64,000 nt of DNA. It comes from JACVRN01 sp036389255. GTDB taxonomy: Bacteria; Acidobacteriota; Blastocatellia; Pyrinomonadales; Pyrinomonadaceae. This document shows positions 10,465-19,252 of this stretch, in pieces. The position numbers and the translations under genes are program-made. Position 1 is the first letter of the stretch. Each line of letters opens with the position of its first letter. The stretch is taken from contig DASVQI010000006.1 in assembly GCA_036389255.1 (NCBI GenBank), positions 558,001 to 622,000 on the forward strand. The letters are read 5' to 3'. A model generated the notes under the pieces. The model ran no database searches and was not told the DNA's origin. It worked only from the letters and a program-made list of their open reading frames with translations.

Positions 10465-11793
10465 ATGAATAAAAATCAGATTTGGTTTGTTCTGACCATC
10501 TTACTCATCAGCGTCGCAGTGGCTTGCGCTCAAAGCAGGCGCGATGCCGTAGATAAAAGTTCAACCTCCAATGCTTCCGGCGTTCAGGCTTCATCCGGCT
10601 CGTGCGTGCCGCTTGAAAGCAGAGCGGCAAATGCCACGGGACAGAGACCGACTTTCCCCGGACAGACCCGCACCTGCGGGGTCAAGTCCAACGTGGCTTT
10701 TGAGGTCACGGTGCTGGCGAAAGGCTTAGACCATCCATGGGCGATCGAGCCGCTTCCGAACGGCGACCTTCTGATTACCGAAAAGCCCGGACGGCTACGC
10801 ATCGTTACGGCTAAAGGCGAAGTCGGGCAGCCAATCGGCGGATTGTTGCAGGTAGGCTCCGGCGGCGTCTCGGCAGTGAGCGGACAGGGCGGTCTGCCGC
10901 CGATTAGTGCGCGCGGGCAGGGAGGGCTTCTGGACGTTGCTTTAAGCCCAAATTTCGCTAAAGACCGCACCATCTTCTGGAGCTTTTCGGAGCAGCGCGA
11001 AGGAGGGAACGGCACAAGCGTAGCGCGCGGGGTTTTAACCGAAGACCTTAAAAATCTTGAACAGGTGCGCGTTATTTTCCGCGCCATGCCGACTTACAAC
11101 AACGGCCTGCACTTCGGCTCGCGTCTAGCTTTTGGCCCTGACGGGAAGCTTTACATCACGCTCGGTGAACGATTCGACAAAACGACTACCCGCCCGCAAG
11201 CGCAACACTTAAACAGTCATCTGGGCAAAATCATTCGCATCAACGCGGACGGCTCTGTGCCGCCCGATAATCCATTCGCTAAACAATCGGACGCTTTGCC
11301 GGAGATATGGACTCTAGGACATCGGAATGTTCAATCGGCGGCATTCGATGAGCAGGGGCGGCTGTGGACTGTAGAGCACGGGGCGCAGGGAGGCGACGAG
11401 TTGAATCTGATAGAAAAAGGTAAAAATTATGGCTGGCCGCTCGTCACTTTCGGAGAAGAATATTCGGGCGACCCGATTCCGGGTGCCGTGACCGCGCGCG
11501 AAGGCTACGAGAACCCGGTTTATTACTGGGATCCGGTGATAGCTCCTTCGGGCGCGCAGTTCTACACCGGCAGCGCTTTCCCCGACTGGCGCGGCAGCCT
11601 CTTTGTCGGAGCTTTAAGAGAGCAGAGACTTGTGCGGCTGGTTATTAAAGATAATCGCGTGACCGGCGAGGAACATCTGCTGGCAGACAGGGGGCAGCGA
11701 ATCCGCGATGTACGTCAAGGCCCGGACGGCTCACTCTACATAGTCACGGATGAGAGTAACGGAGAGCTTTGGAAAATCTCGCCAAGGCGCTGA
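10465..11793 (+). CDS. PQQ-type sugar dehydrogenase (GSDH / YliI family)
   Basis: 442 residues with an N-terminal export signal (hydrophobic FVLTILLISVAVACAQ); a Cys after AVA makes a lipoprotein conceivable, though the box is not canonical. The body matches the soluble aldose/sorbosone dehydrogenase six-bladed propeller: GLDHPWAIEPLPNGDLLITE opening blade, GGLLDVALSPNF, then GHRNVQSAAFD, WTVEHGAQGGDELNLI and KNYGWPLVTFG. In the family these enzymes oxidise sugars or other alcohols/aldehydes in the periplasm with PQQ and Ca2+. Its length is slightly above the family's usual size. Followed by a strong terminator, so probably monocistronic. The substrate cannot be inferred. Confidence 0.9.
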   Translation: MNKNQIWFVLTILLISVAVACAQSRRDAVDKSSTSNASGVQASSGSCVPLESRAANATGQRPTFPGQTRTCGVKSNVAFEVTVLAKGLDHPWAIEPLPNGDLLITEKPGRLRIVTAKGEVGQPIGGLLQVGSGGVSAVSGQGGLPPISARGQGGLLDVALSPNFAKDRTIFWSFSEQREGGNGTSVARGVLTEDLKNLEQVRVIFRAMPTYNNGLHFGSRLAFGPDGKLYITLGERFDKTTTRPQAQHLNSHLGKIIRINADGSVPPDNPFAKQSDALPEIWTLGHRNVQSAAFDEQGRLWTVEHGAQGGDELNLIEKGKNYGWPLVTFGEEYSGDPIPGAVTAREGYENPVYYWDPVIAPSGAQFYTGSAFPDWRGSLFVGALREQRLVRLVIKDNRVTGEEHLLADRGQRIRDVRQGPDGSLYIVTDESNGELWKISPRR

Positions 11794-11813
11794 GTTGAAG
11801 GTTTCAGAATAGC

Positions 11814-11845
11814 AAAAAAGCGCGTCTCAATAGACGCGCTTTTTT
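11814..11845. terminator. bidirectional intrinsic terminator
   Basis: 14-bp perfect stem with arms A6-GCGCGTCT and AGACGCGC-T6 and a CAAT loop, placed between the convergent sugar dehydrogenase (ends 11793) and DAAO-like gene (ends 11857). It has a U-tract in both directions. Confidence 0.92.
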
Positions 11846-11856
11846 GTTTAATCCAT

Positions 11857-13020
11857 TCACGCCTTGAGTCCTTTCATTATATCGGTGTGCGAGGCTAGGA
11901 TTTCTGTCGTCTGTTCGGGTCTGGGCTGAAGCGACCAGTCGTCGTGGTCAAAAGTGCCGCCCAGAATAATTCCGTCCCGTCGCGGGAACATGTAACCGTT
12001 ACGCAGGTAACAGTAGTCAATCTCGGCTTGCGGCAGCAGCACTTCCAACTGGCCGCGCAGAGGCCCGAGTTTTTCATCACCAAACAGCGCGCGGGCTCCC
12101 AGTCCGGTGCAGTTGAAGATTACCTGCTCAGGCAGACGCATTATCTCTTCACGACTGTTGAATTGCCTGACCGTGAGCTTCCCGCCAGCGATGTAGAAAT
12201 CTCGCAGCAACGCGTTGAGATAGACCGAAGGCTCTATCAGCATAGTGCTGTACTGCTGCACATAAGGGAAGCCGAAGTAGTGCTCCGGGTCTTTATGAAT
12301 CGCCTGCTGCGGGTAGAGGGAGTTCCCGCCGGGCAACTCGCGCGAGGGCGACGGCTCGTTGCGGTAAAACTCAAAAGTATCTATCCATCGCACGCCGTAC
12401 TCGGTGCCGACGAGCAGTTGAAAGGCGCGGTTGGAAATCCGGCAGGCTGAGTGAAACTGTTCGGTGAACTTCGTTGACACTTTCTGAGAGTTGTAGACGG
12501 ATGTGGGCGACCAGAATCCCCCGGCGATGTTCGAAGTCGTCTCCGGCGGCAGGTCTTTGGCGTAGATGGTCACAGTCCCCGGCCCATCCTGAAAACGGCG
12601 TTGCAGCAGAAGCGCGGTCGAGAGGCCATTGACCCCACAGCCCAGAACGGCGAAGCGCCTTTGCGCTGCCGGTCTGAAACGGCGCGGCGAAGGCGAGGGC
12701 TGTACAGCCAGAAAATCACGCGCTAAATCCACGGCCAGTGATGCGGTGCCCCATGAGAGCGTGATTCCTCCTCCGCCGTGGCCATAATTATGGACAAGAA
12801 GTTTATTGCCCGTCCGCTCGGCGCTGACAACGAACCCTTCCGCCCGATAAGGTCTGAGGCCGACGACCTCACGAATGATTCGGTCACGCGAAACTCTGAC
12901 GGGGGCGAAACGACGTTCGGCGGCTAGGCTCGCGGCAAGCAGGCGCGATTGAGCAGCCGTTAAAAATGCGCCCGTGACTAATGCGCCACGAAGAAAGTTA
13001 CGCCGGTTTATTTGGTTCAT
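11857..13020 (-). CDS. Tat-exported FAD-dependent oxidoreductase, D-amino-acid-oxidase fold
   Basis: 387 residues. The ATG at 13020 is chosen because it starts a twin-arginine signal (MNQINRRNFLRGALVTGAF) and overlaps the upstream stop as ATGA. The Rossmann FAD motif FAVLGCGVNGLSTALLLQRR follows near residue 115, with the DAAO-like TTSNIAGGFWSP loop after it and a C-terminal GxGARxLFGDEKLGPLRGQLE / GGTFDHDDW segment. DAAO-family flavoenzymes oxidise amines or D-amino acids with release of H2O2 and an imino acid; export of such an enzyme with folded FAD fits the Tat route. It is coupled to the preceding TAP-like hydrolase, which suggests peptide or amino-acid scavenging, but the substrate is not known. 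Confidence 0.85.
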   Translation of the reverse strand: MNQINRRNFLRGALVTGAFLTAAQSRLLAASLAAERRFAPVRVSRDRIIREVVGLRPYRAEGFVVSAERTGNKLLVHNYGHGGGGITLSWGTASLAVDLARDFLAVQPSPSPRRFRPAAQRRFAVLGCGVNGLSTALLLQRRFQDGPGTVTIYAKDLPPETTSNIAGGFWSPTSVYNSQKVSTKFTEQFHSACRISNRAFQLLVGTEYGVRWIDTFEFYRNEPSPSRELPGGNSLYPQQAIHKDPEHYFGFPYVQQYSTMLIEPSVYLNALLRDFYIAGGKLTVRQFNSREEIMRLPEQVIFNCTGLGARALFGDEKLGPLRGQLEVLLPQAEIDYCYLRNGYMFPRRDGIILGGTFDHDDWSLQPRPEQTTEILASHTDIMKGLKA

Positions 13021-14525
13021 CTCAGGTTTAAGGATAAGCTCTCGGTTAAAGTTGTAGTGAAGGGCGGTCGCCGCACGCCGCGAAGGCACGAGGTGTTTAG
13101 CCCGCTCACAGTCCCTCTGGTAATAAACTCCGTAGTAAAGTCATTGATGCAGTCAGAGAAGTAGCCGTGCGTCCCGTAAGGAATAGTCACCTGAAGACCG
13201 TTCGGAAAATGGCGTGTCAGCTCTGCCGCCAGCCAGTGCGGAGAGGCCGGGTCTACTTCTCCCGAAAGCATGAGCACGGGAACTTCAGACCTGACCGCAT
13301 TCGTGAACTGTTTCGGCAGGTCTGCGCGCGGCCATTCCTGACAAGCTCTCTGGTGTACCCTCACGCGATAATCGCCTATGAAAGTTCCCGCCGTCTCTCT
13401 TTTGATGGCTTCCTCTGTAATGAACGGGACGCCTTCCGCACAGGTCACTGTGAAATACAGGCCCAACGCCAGTGATTGATAGGTAGCGCGCGCCTGCGGA
13501 AGGGTGGCAAGCATGAAAGCCTTGAAATCACCTTGATAGGCGCGGTGTATGAGCGCCGGAATCTGCCTCGCCGTATCGTGGCTGTAGAGCATCATCCGCA
13601 GCCTCTCCGTGAAGGGGCCGCGACTGAGGCTGATGCGTTGCGGCTGTTTGGTGAATGGATTAATCATCTCCACGCTCACAGGCGCTTTCAGCATACGGTC
13701 TAGAACCGCCTCGAACTCCTCCCGCAGTTTCGGAAACGACTGGCGGCACGCCGCTTCCGCCTCGCAATCACGTATCAGGTGGTCTACAGCGTACTGCGCC
13801 CCTTTAGCGAAAGGCAGAGGAAGTTTAAAGTCCAGAGGCGCGACCCCTGCCAGAATGGCTGAGCGAACGTGCGCCCCGTATCGCCGCAGGTAAGCCAGCG
13901 ACACGGTCGTACCGTAAGAGCCCCCGTAGAGATTAATCTTCTCGTAGCCCAGCGCACGACGTATGTCGTCAAAATCTTCTATGGCGAGGGCGGTCGTGTA
14001 CTGCGTCAGGTCGGCAACCTTCTCAAGCCGCTCGCGGCAGTCGCGCACGCCCTTGACCGGGAACATATCGCCAAAGTAGCCCTGTAGGTCATCGTCATTA
14101 TAAAGGTTACAATTTAAGGGATTGGACTCGCCGGTTCCTCTCTGGTCTACGAAGACTATGTCCCGCTCCTGCCTGACCTTCGCCAGCAGCGCGTCACCTA
14201 TATAGCCTGCTATGCTGGCGGCTCCCTGTCCAGGGCCGCCCGCGAAGAAGAAGACGGCGTCCGGCGCAGGCTTCTCCGAGAAGGCGGGCAGGATTACCAC
14301 GTTGAGGGGTATCTTGCGGCCTCTTTGGGAAACACGATTTTCGAAGACCTCGTATCTGCCGCACCACGCCTTTGTCTCCGACTCAGGCACGGAGCACCGG
14401 CTGAGGAACGCGCGCGGAGGCTTATCCGCTTGCGCTGTTCCTTGCGCGCGTGCCGTTCGTGCGCCGAGCGTGTAGCCTGCGGAAAGCATTGCGAGCGTAA
14501 TGACGATGCGGATAGATAGCTTCAT
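13017..14525 (-). CDS. exported alpha/beta hydrolase, TAP-like / prolyl aminopeptidase family
   Basis: 502 residues from ATG 14525, which has AGGAG five bases upstream and begins a signal peptide (MKLSIRIVITLAMLSAGYTL). Motifs of the S33/TAP family are present: oxyanion-hole region FFAGGPGQGAA, VDQRGTGESNPLNC, and the nucleophile elbow GGSYGTTVSLAYLRRYG (GxSxG). A C-terminal TAP-like segment has VLMLSGEVDPASPHW (Asp) and IPYGTHGYFSD (His), completing a plausible Ser-Asp-His triad. Members are secreted aminopeptidases or esterases. Its stop overlaps the start of the downstream oxidoreductase, so the two are one translationally coupled operon. Confidence 0.9.
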   Translation of the reverse strand: MKLSIRIVITLAMLSAGYTLGARTARAQGTAQADKPPRAFLSRCSVPESETKAWCGRYEVFENRVSQRGRKIPLNVVILPAFSEKPAPDAVFFFAGGPGQGAASIAGYIGDALLAKVRQERDIVFVDQRGTGESNPLNCNLYNDDDLQGYFGDMFPVKGVRDCRERLEKVADLTQYTTALAIEDFDDIRRALGYEKINLYGGSYGTTVSLAYLRRYGAHVRSAILAGVAPLDFKLPLPFAKGAQYAVDHLIRDCEAEAACRQSFPKLREEFEAVLDRMLKAPVSVEMINPFTKQPQRISLSRGPFTERLRMMLYSHDTARQIPALIHRAYQGDFKAFMLATLPQARATYQSLALGLYFTVTCAEGVPFITEEAIKRETAGTFIGDYRVRVHQRACQEWPRADLPKQFTNAVRSEVPVLMLSGEVDPASPHWLAAELTRHFPNGLQVTIPYGTHGYFSDCINDFTTEFITRGTVSGLNTSCLRGVRRPPFTTTLTESLSLNLR

Positions 14526-14703
14526 CGCTACTCCTGTCAAGAGGGCGCTTCGGTTAAAAATAGCTCAGGGCAGAAAGATAGCTTAGTCTGCTTGTTTCAG
14601 GCGAGCGATTCCGTGCCCGAAACTTATTGCCTGAGCAATGTGGAGGCCCTGTCTAACAACTCATTCAACCTGAGCGCGGCTCGAACGTCCTTCATTAACA
14701 TAT

Positions 14704-14731
14704 TTGCGGCGCAGATTGAATGCTTTATACT
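14704..14731 (+). promoter_or_regulatory. sigma-70-type promoter for the GNAT gene
   Basis: TTGCGG at 14704-14709, 16-base spacer, TATACT at 14726-14731. Transcription would begin near 14738, which excludes any start before that and supports translation of the acetyltransferase from 14779. Confidence 0.45.
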
Positions 14732-14778
14732 GCGCCCGGTTGATTCAAGCTTTAGACCCCGGAAATGGTATATCTACT

Positions 14779-15288
14779 TTGAAAATTCTTGAAACAGACA
14801 GATTGATACTTCGCCACCTGTCACCCGAAGATGCAGAATTTATCCTTCAACTTGTGAACGAGCCGTCGTGGATAAGATTCATCGGGAATAAAGGTGTCAG
14901 GACTATAGAGGACGCCCGCAACTATATTTTGAATGGGCCAATGGAAATGTATTCCCGGCTGGGCTTCGGCCTGTACCTCGTAGAATTAAAGGAAGAAGGC
15001 GAGCCGGTTGGAATCTGCGGCCTGATAAAGAGAGATTTTCTTGAAGATGTAGATATAGGGTTCGCCTTTCTCCAGAAATTTTGGGGTAAAGGCTACGCCT
15101 ATGAATCGGCCTCAGCCGTGATGGCGTACGGGAAAAGAGCTTTTGGATTAAATCGTCTTTTGGCTATTACCTCTCCGGATAATTATGATTCGGTAAAGCT
15201 GCTTGAGAAATTAGGATTTAATTTTGAAAGTATGATTAAACTGTCCGACGATAGTCAGGAGGTCAGATTATTCGCTTACGACTTCTAA
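14779..15288 (+). CDS. GNAT-family N-acetyltransferase (RimJ/RimL-like)
   Basis: 169 residues from a TTG at 14779. The frame is open further upstream, but the conserved RimJ/RimL beginning (LKILETDRLILRHLSPEDAEF) starts here and a promoter-like sequence covers the extra upstream codons. Acetyl-CoA binding segment: DIGFAFLQKFWGKGYAYESA (the QKFWGKGYA version of the Q/RxxGxG/A loop), followed by RLLAITSPDNYDSVKLLEKLGF, typical of motif B. Members acetylate N-termini of ribosomal proteins, antibiotics or small amines; the substrate is unknown. It is a single gene unrelated to its neighbours. Confidence 0.88.
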   Translation: MKILETDRLILRHLSPEDAEFILQLVNEPSWIRFIGNKGVRTIEDARNYILNGPMEMYSRLGFGLYLVELKEEGEPVGICGLIKRDFLEDVDIGFAFLQKFWGKGYAYESASAVMAYGKRAFGLNRLLAITSPDNYDSVKLLEKLGFNFESMIKLSDDSQEVRLFAYDF

Positions 15289-15372
15289 CGACCGGCTTAC
15301 ATGAAGATAAAGGGCCGGTGTCAAAGCTATTCCAACCCCGGGTAAGGGCAACCGGGCTTTCGCGCTCCTGAC

Positions 15373-15843
15373 TCATGAAGCTGCATCTTGCGCGGATGGT
15401 CTGGTGTCGCCTCGCTCCTCCTGCATCTCGCGCGTGAGAAAGTAGTTGAGCCCTGTTCGGATGACGGCTATCGCGCCCAGCTTCCCTATCTGATTCCAAG
15501 AGGGCGCGACGGCTGTCGAGAGAATGTCCGCTCCGAGTTGAAACTCAAGGGCCAGAGCAAGGTAGCGTGCCAGCGTCAATCGTATGCTGTTGTAGCTTTC
15601 AACCTGCGGCGGGATTAGAGCGCGTACGAATTGTATGGCGGCAGTCACTACGCCCAAGCCTATAATCAACGCCCCCAGTGTTTCCACCAGAAGTTTTAAC
15701 CACTGGACGGCGTTCACTATAGTAGCTTCCACGCCTCCGGCACTGGGCTCCGCTATGAAGCCTCCCGCGCCTTCCTGTATAAGATGAAGAATTGTCAGAG
15801 CCAATTTGGTATCATCCTTTCCCGCCAACTTTACCAGTCTCAC
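15373..15843 (-). CDS. DUF1622-family integral membrane protein
   Basis: 156 residues. Three hydrophobic helices are visible: WLKLLVETLGALIIGLGVVT, LTLARYLALALEFQLGADIL and LGAIAVIRTGLNYFL, in the order and with the LxxxLEFQLGADI motif typical of DUF1622 (small inner-membrane proteins without known function). The start is uncertain: a GTG at 15843 opens the frame and a TTG at 15828 is also possible; neither has a strong ribosome binding site. Members are about 110-130 residues, so the first 40 residues here are an extension. Confidence 0.75.
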   Translation of the reverse strand: MRLVKLAGKDDTKLALTILHLIQEGAGGFIAEPSAGGVEATIVNAVQWLKLLVETLGALIIGLGVVTAAIQFVRALIPPQVESYNSIRLTLARYLALALEFQLGADILSTAVAPSWNQIGKLGAIAVIRTGLNYFLTREMQEERGDTRPSAQDAAS

Positions 15844-16058
15844 CCGGTTTCAGTCACACTCCCGCGCTCATTAAGATGAGCCGCTCGATTGGCCGCAAGC
15901 ACCGTTCGCAGCCGCTCGTGTCGCTAACCACTCTTTGCTTTGCAGCATTCTCTTGACATGTCCCCTTCATATCAGACACAGTCGCGTCCGGCATTACGGG
16001 AACCTTTTAGAGATTTGCTGGCGGATTTGAGATTGCTGCTTACGTGAAGGGGCGAATC

Positions 16059-19000
16059 ATGGAACACGTCAAGAGACTCTGGCAAATTATCGTTACGAGG
16101 CGGGCGTTCGGATTTATAGCCTGCCTCATCCTCTGCGCGGCTCATCCGGTGGCCGCACAGACGCAGGAGGAACCGGCCCTACGCGCGCTCCTTGAGCGGT
16201 TCTTTGCGGCTTATCAGAAGGAAGAGATAAGCGAGCTGATGGCGCTGTGGAGCAAGGCCGCTCCTGATTTGCCCGCCAGCGAGCAAGCTATGCGGCGCAC
16301 CTTCGCAGAGAACGAGAAGATTCAACTCCGTAGTCTCACGATTCTCAACATGAAGGTTGAAGGGGACAAGGCTCTGGCGCGAGTCCTCATAGACATCGGC
16401 GCCGTGGAAGCGAAGACCGGGAAGGACGCGCCCGGCTTCGGGAAGATGAGCCGCACCCTGTACTTCGTTAAGGAGAAAGGAGAGTGGAAGGTCTGGCGCT
16501 ACATCTCCGGCGAAGAGGAACTGGCCGCAGACCTTACGGAAGCGCGGACAGAAGAGGCGCGCAGTGCGCTCTTACAGGAGAGGAAGGAGGCTCTAACTGT
16601 CGGGCTGCTTAGAGAGCTTATAGGGCGTGGAAGGACTCTGTACAACCGTGGCGAATTCGTTAAGGCTCTGGACACCGCCGGGCTCACTTTGAAAATCGCA
16701 GAGCAGATGGGCAACCGTCCGGGCGTCGTCAGCGCGTTGATTCTTACAGGCAGCATCTACGTGGCAAGCGGGGACTATACACAGGCGCTTTCTTTCCTAC
16801 AGAAGGGCCTCGCGCTGGCCGAAGCTCTGGAGGACAAGCTATATCTGGCGAGCGCGTTAATGAATCTAGGAAACGTGTATGACGTGATGGGCGACGGCGC
16901 GCGCGCGGAAGAGTATTACCAGAGAACTCTGAACATAGCCAGAGAGACAAAAAACCAACTGTATGAGCTTGGGGCGCTGAACAATCTGGGGAATGTCTAC
17001 GGCTCGCGCGGCGACCGAATGCGCGAGCTGGAGTATTACCAGAAGAGTCTCAAGCTGGCCGAAGAGTTGAAGAACAAGGAAGCGGTCTCAATGATTCTGG
17101 CGAGTATAGGAGTTGTCTATTCGGCACAGGGCAGCTATCAGCAGGCGCTGGAATTCTACAGGCGCAGCCTCGCCCTGCACGAGGAGCTGGGGCTGCGGTA
17201 CGAGGTGCCGAGGCTTCTGGGCAACATAGGGCTGGTATATTTCAAGGAGGGCAAGGACTACAACCTCGCGCTCGAATACCAGCAGAAGGCGCTGAAGCTG
17301 GCCGAGGAAGTAGGCGACAAAGAGGTCATAGCGGGCTCGCTGAACATGATTGGCGACGTGTACGTGGCACAGGGCGACTACCAGAAGGCGCTGGAGTATT
17401 ACCGGCGCGGCCTGACGCTGGCCGAAGCCATAGGGAACAAGGTGCTGGTCAGCAACGCGTGGGGAGCGGTCGGGTATGTTTACCTGCGCATGGGCGAGTA
17501 CCGCAAGGCTTTGGAGCACGCGGAGCGGGCCATTGCGCTGGCGCGACAGTCCGACCTGCCGTCGCCGCTCTGGTGGGCCTACAACGTCGCGGGTCAGGCG
17601 CACCTTGCGCTCAATAGACCAGACCTCGCGCGCAGGTCTTTGTCCGATTCGCTCACGACCATAGACAGGATGCGGGAGCTTGTGGCCGGCGGAGAACAAC
17701 AGAGGGAGCGGTTCTTCGAGAATAAAGTCGCGCCTTACTACGCCATGGTCGAGCTTTCTCTCTCGCAGGGCAACGACTACGAGGCGCTCGCTTACGGCGA
17801 CCGGGCCAAGAGCCGTGTGCTTTCGGACGTGCTGAGCGGTGGCAGGGTAGACATCATGAAGGCTATGACGGTCGCGGAGCAGGAGAGGGAACGGGCGCTT
17901 CAAACTCGGATTGTTTCTCTGAATAGAGACATCTACCGGGAGAAGACACGGCAGCAGCCGGACTCGTCGCGGCTCGCCTCTCTCAATGGGCAGCTACAGA
18001 AAGCAAGGCTTGAGTATGAAGCCTTCGAGACGAGCCTGTATGCCGCGCATCCCGAGTTAAAGCTGCAACGCGGCGAGGCTCCGGCCCTGACGCCGGAGCG
18101 TATAGGCGAGCTACTGCCCGATAGTGCGACGGCTTTTCTTGAATTCGTGGTCAGCGATGAAAAGTCCTACCTGTTCGCCCTGACCAGAAGCGCGAAGGGA
18201 GACAGCAGGGTTGAATTGAAAACCTACCGGCTCGCCATCAACGGCAAGGAGCTGGCCGCGCGTGTCAAAGACTTCCGCCGAAGGCTGGCCGAGCGCGACC
18301 CCGAGTTCAGAGAAGCGGCTCGCGCTCTCTATGACCTGCTTCTTAAACCTGCGGCCATGCAACTGCGCGGCAAGTCCCTGCTGGGCATCATCCCGGACGG
18401 AGTCCTGTGGGAGCTGCCTTTTCAGGCTTTGCAGCCGACAGAGAACAGGCACTTGATAGAAGACCACGCCCTCTTCTACGCGCCGTCGCTCGGCGTGCTT
18501 TACGGCATACAGAAGATGTCGGGCAAGGGAGCCGCCGCCGCTAAGTCGCGCCCCGCGCCCACGTTATTGGCCTTCGGCAATCCGGCCATCAGTCAGGATG
18601 CGGTCACGCGCATCAGCTCCGTCATGAGAGACGAGAGATTAGACCCGCTTCCCGAAGCTGAGCGAGAGGTCAAAACGCTGAGGGAGATTTATAAGCCCGC
18701 GAACAGCAGGGTGTACGTGGGCACGGACGCACTTGAAGCGCGGGCGAAAGCGGAGATGGACGATTACCGCGTGCTGCATTTCGCTACGCACGGCATCCTA
18801 GATGACCTCAATCCCATGTACTCGCATCTGGTGCTGTCGCTCGCCAATGCCGACGCAGGCGAGGACGGGCTTCTGCACGCTTGGGAGGTTATGAGATTAG
18901 ACCTCAAGGCGGACGTGGTAGTGCTTTCGGCATGTCAGACCGCGAGGGGACATCTGGGCGCAGGTGAAGGCGTGCTTGGCATGAGCTGGGCTCTGTTCGT

Positions 19001-19238
19001 AGCCGGGAGCCCTACGACCGTTGCCAGCCAGTGGAGTGTAGAGTCTTCCAGCACCACGCAGCTTATGGTCGAGTTCCATCGTAATCTCTTATCCTCGACC
19101 GCTCCGCGCGGAGCCAAGCCGTCGAAGGCGGAAGCGCTCAGGCGCGCGAGCCTGAGCGTGTTGAAGAACAGCCGTTATGCGCATCCTTTCTACTGGGCCG
19201 GATTCATCATGATAGGCGACGGCGCGCGCCCCCTGTAG
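16059..19238 (+). CDS. TPR-CHAT caspase-like protein with N-terminal NTF2-like domain
   Basis: 1,059 residues from ATG 16059 (AAGGGG seven bases upstream). After an N-terminal hydrophobic segment (FGFIACLILCAAHPVAAQ, a likely signal peptide) comes an NTF2/SnoaL-like domain (about 35-150), then about eight TPR units of the Rapsyn/LGN type (NLGNVYDVMGD, NLGNVYGSRGD), and a C-terminal CHAT domain from about 690. Both catalytic residues are present: His911 in FATHG and Cys959 in LSACQTARG, followed by GEGVLGMSWALFVAG. CHAT proteins are caspase/separase-like proteases that cut a partner; TPRs usually bind it. Predicted export is unusual for a regulated protease but common for acidobacterial copies. 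It converges on a single-pass membrane protein 15 bases away. Confidence 0.88.
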   Translation: MEHVKRLWQIIVTRRAFGFIACLILCAAHPVAAQTQEEPALRALLERFFAAYQKEEISELMALWSKAAPDLPASEQAMRRTFAENEKIQLRSLTILNMKVEGDKALARVLIDIGAVEAKTGKDAPGFGKMSRTLYFVKEKGEWKVWRYISGEEELAADLTEARTEEARSALLQERKEALTVGLLRELIGRGRTLYNRGEFVKALDTAGLTLKIAEQMGNRPGVVSALILTGSIYVASGDYTQALSFLQKGLALAEALEDKLYLASALMNLGNVYDVMGDGARAEEYYQRTLNIARETKNQLYELGALNNLGNVYGSRGDRMRELEYYQKSLKLAEELKNKEAVSMILASIGVVYSAQGSYQQALEFYRRSLALHEELGLRYEVPRLLGNIGLVYFKEGKDYNLALEYQQKALKLAEEVGDKEVIAGSLNMIGDVYVAQGDYQKALEYYRRGLTLAEAIGNKVLVSNAWGAVGYVYLRMGEYRKALEHAERAIALARQSDLPSPLWWAYNVAGQAHLALNRPDLARRSLSDSLTTIDRMRELVAGGEQQRERFFENKVAPYYAMVELSLSQGNDYEALAYGDRAKSRVLSDVLSGGRVDIMKAMTVAEQERERALQTRIVSLNRDIYREKTRQQPDSSRLASLNGQLQKARLEYEAFETSLYAAHPELKLQRGEAPALTPERIGELLPDSATAFLEFVVSDEKSYLFALTRSAKGDSRVELKTYRLAINGKELAARVKDFRRRLAERDPEFREAARALYDLLLKPAAMQLRGKSLLGIIPDGVLWELPFQALQPTENRHLIEDHALFYAPSLGVLYGIQKMSGKGAAAAKSRPAPTLLAFGNPAISQDAVTRISSVMRDERLDPLPEAEREVKTLREIYKPANSRVYVGTDALEARAKAEMDDYRVLHFATHGILDDLNPMYSHLVLSLANADAGEDGLLHAWEVMRLDLKADVVVLSACQTARGHLGAGEGVLGMSWALFVAGSPTTVASQWSVESSSTTQLMVEFHRNLLSSTAPRGAKPSKAEALRRASLSVLKNSRYAHPFYWAGFIMIGDGARPL

Positions 19239-19252
19239 CGGCCGTCAGGGCA

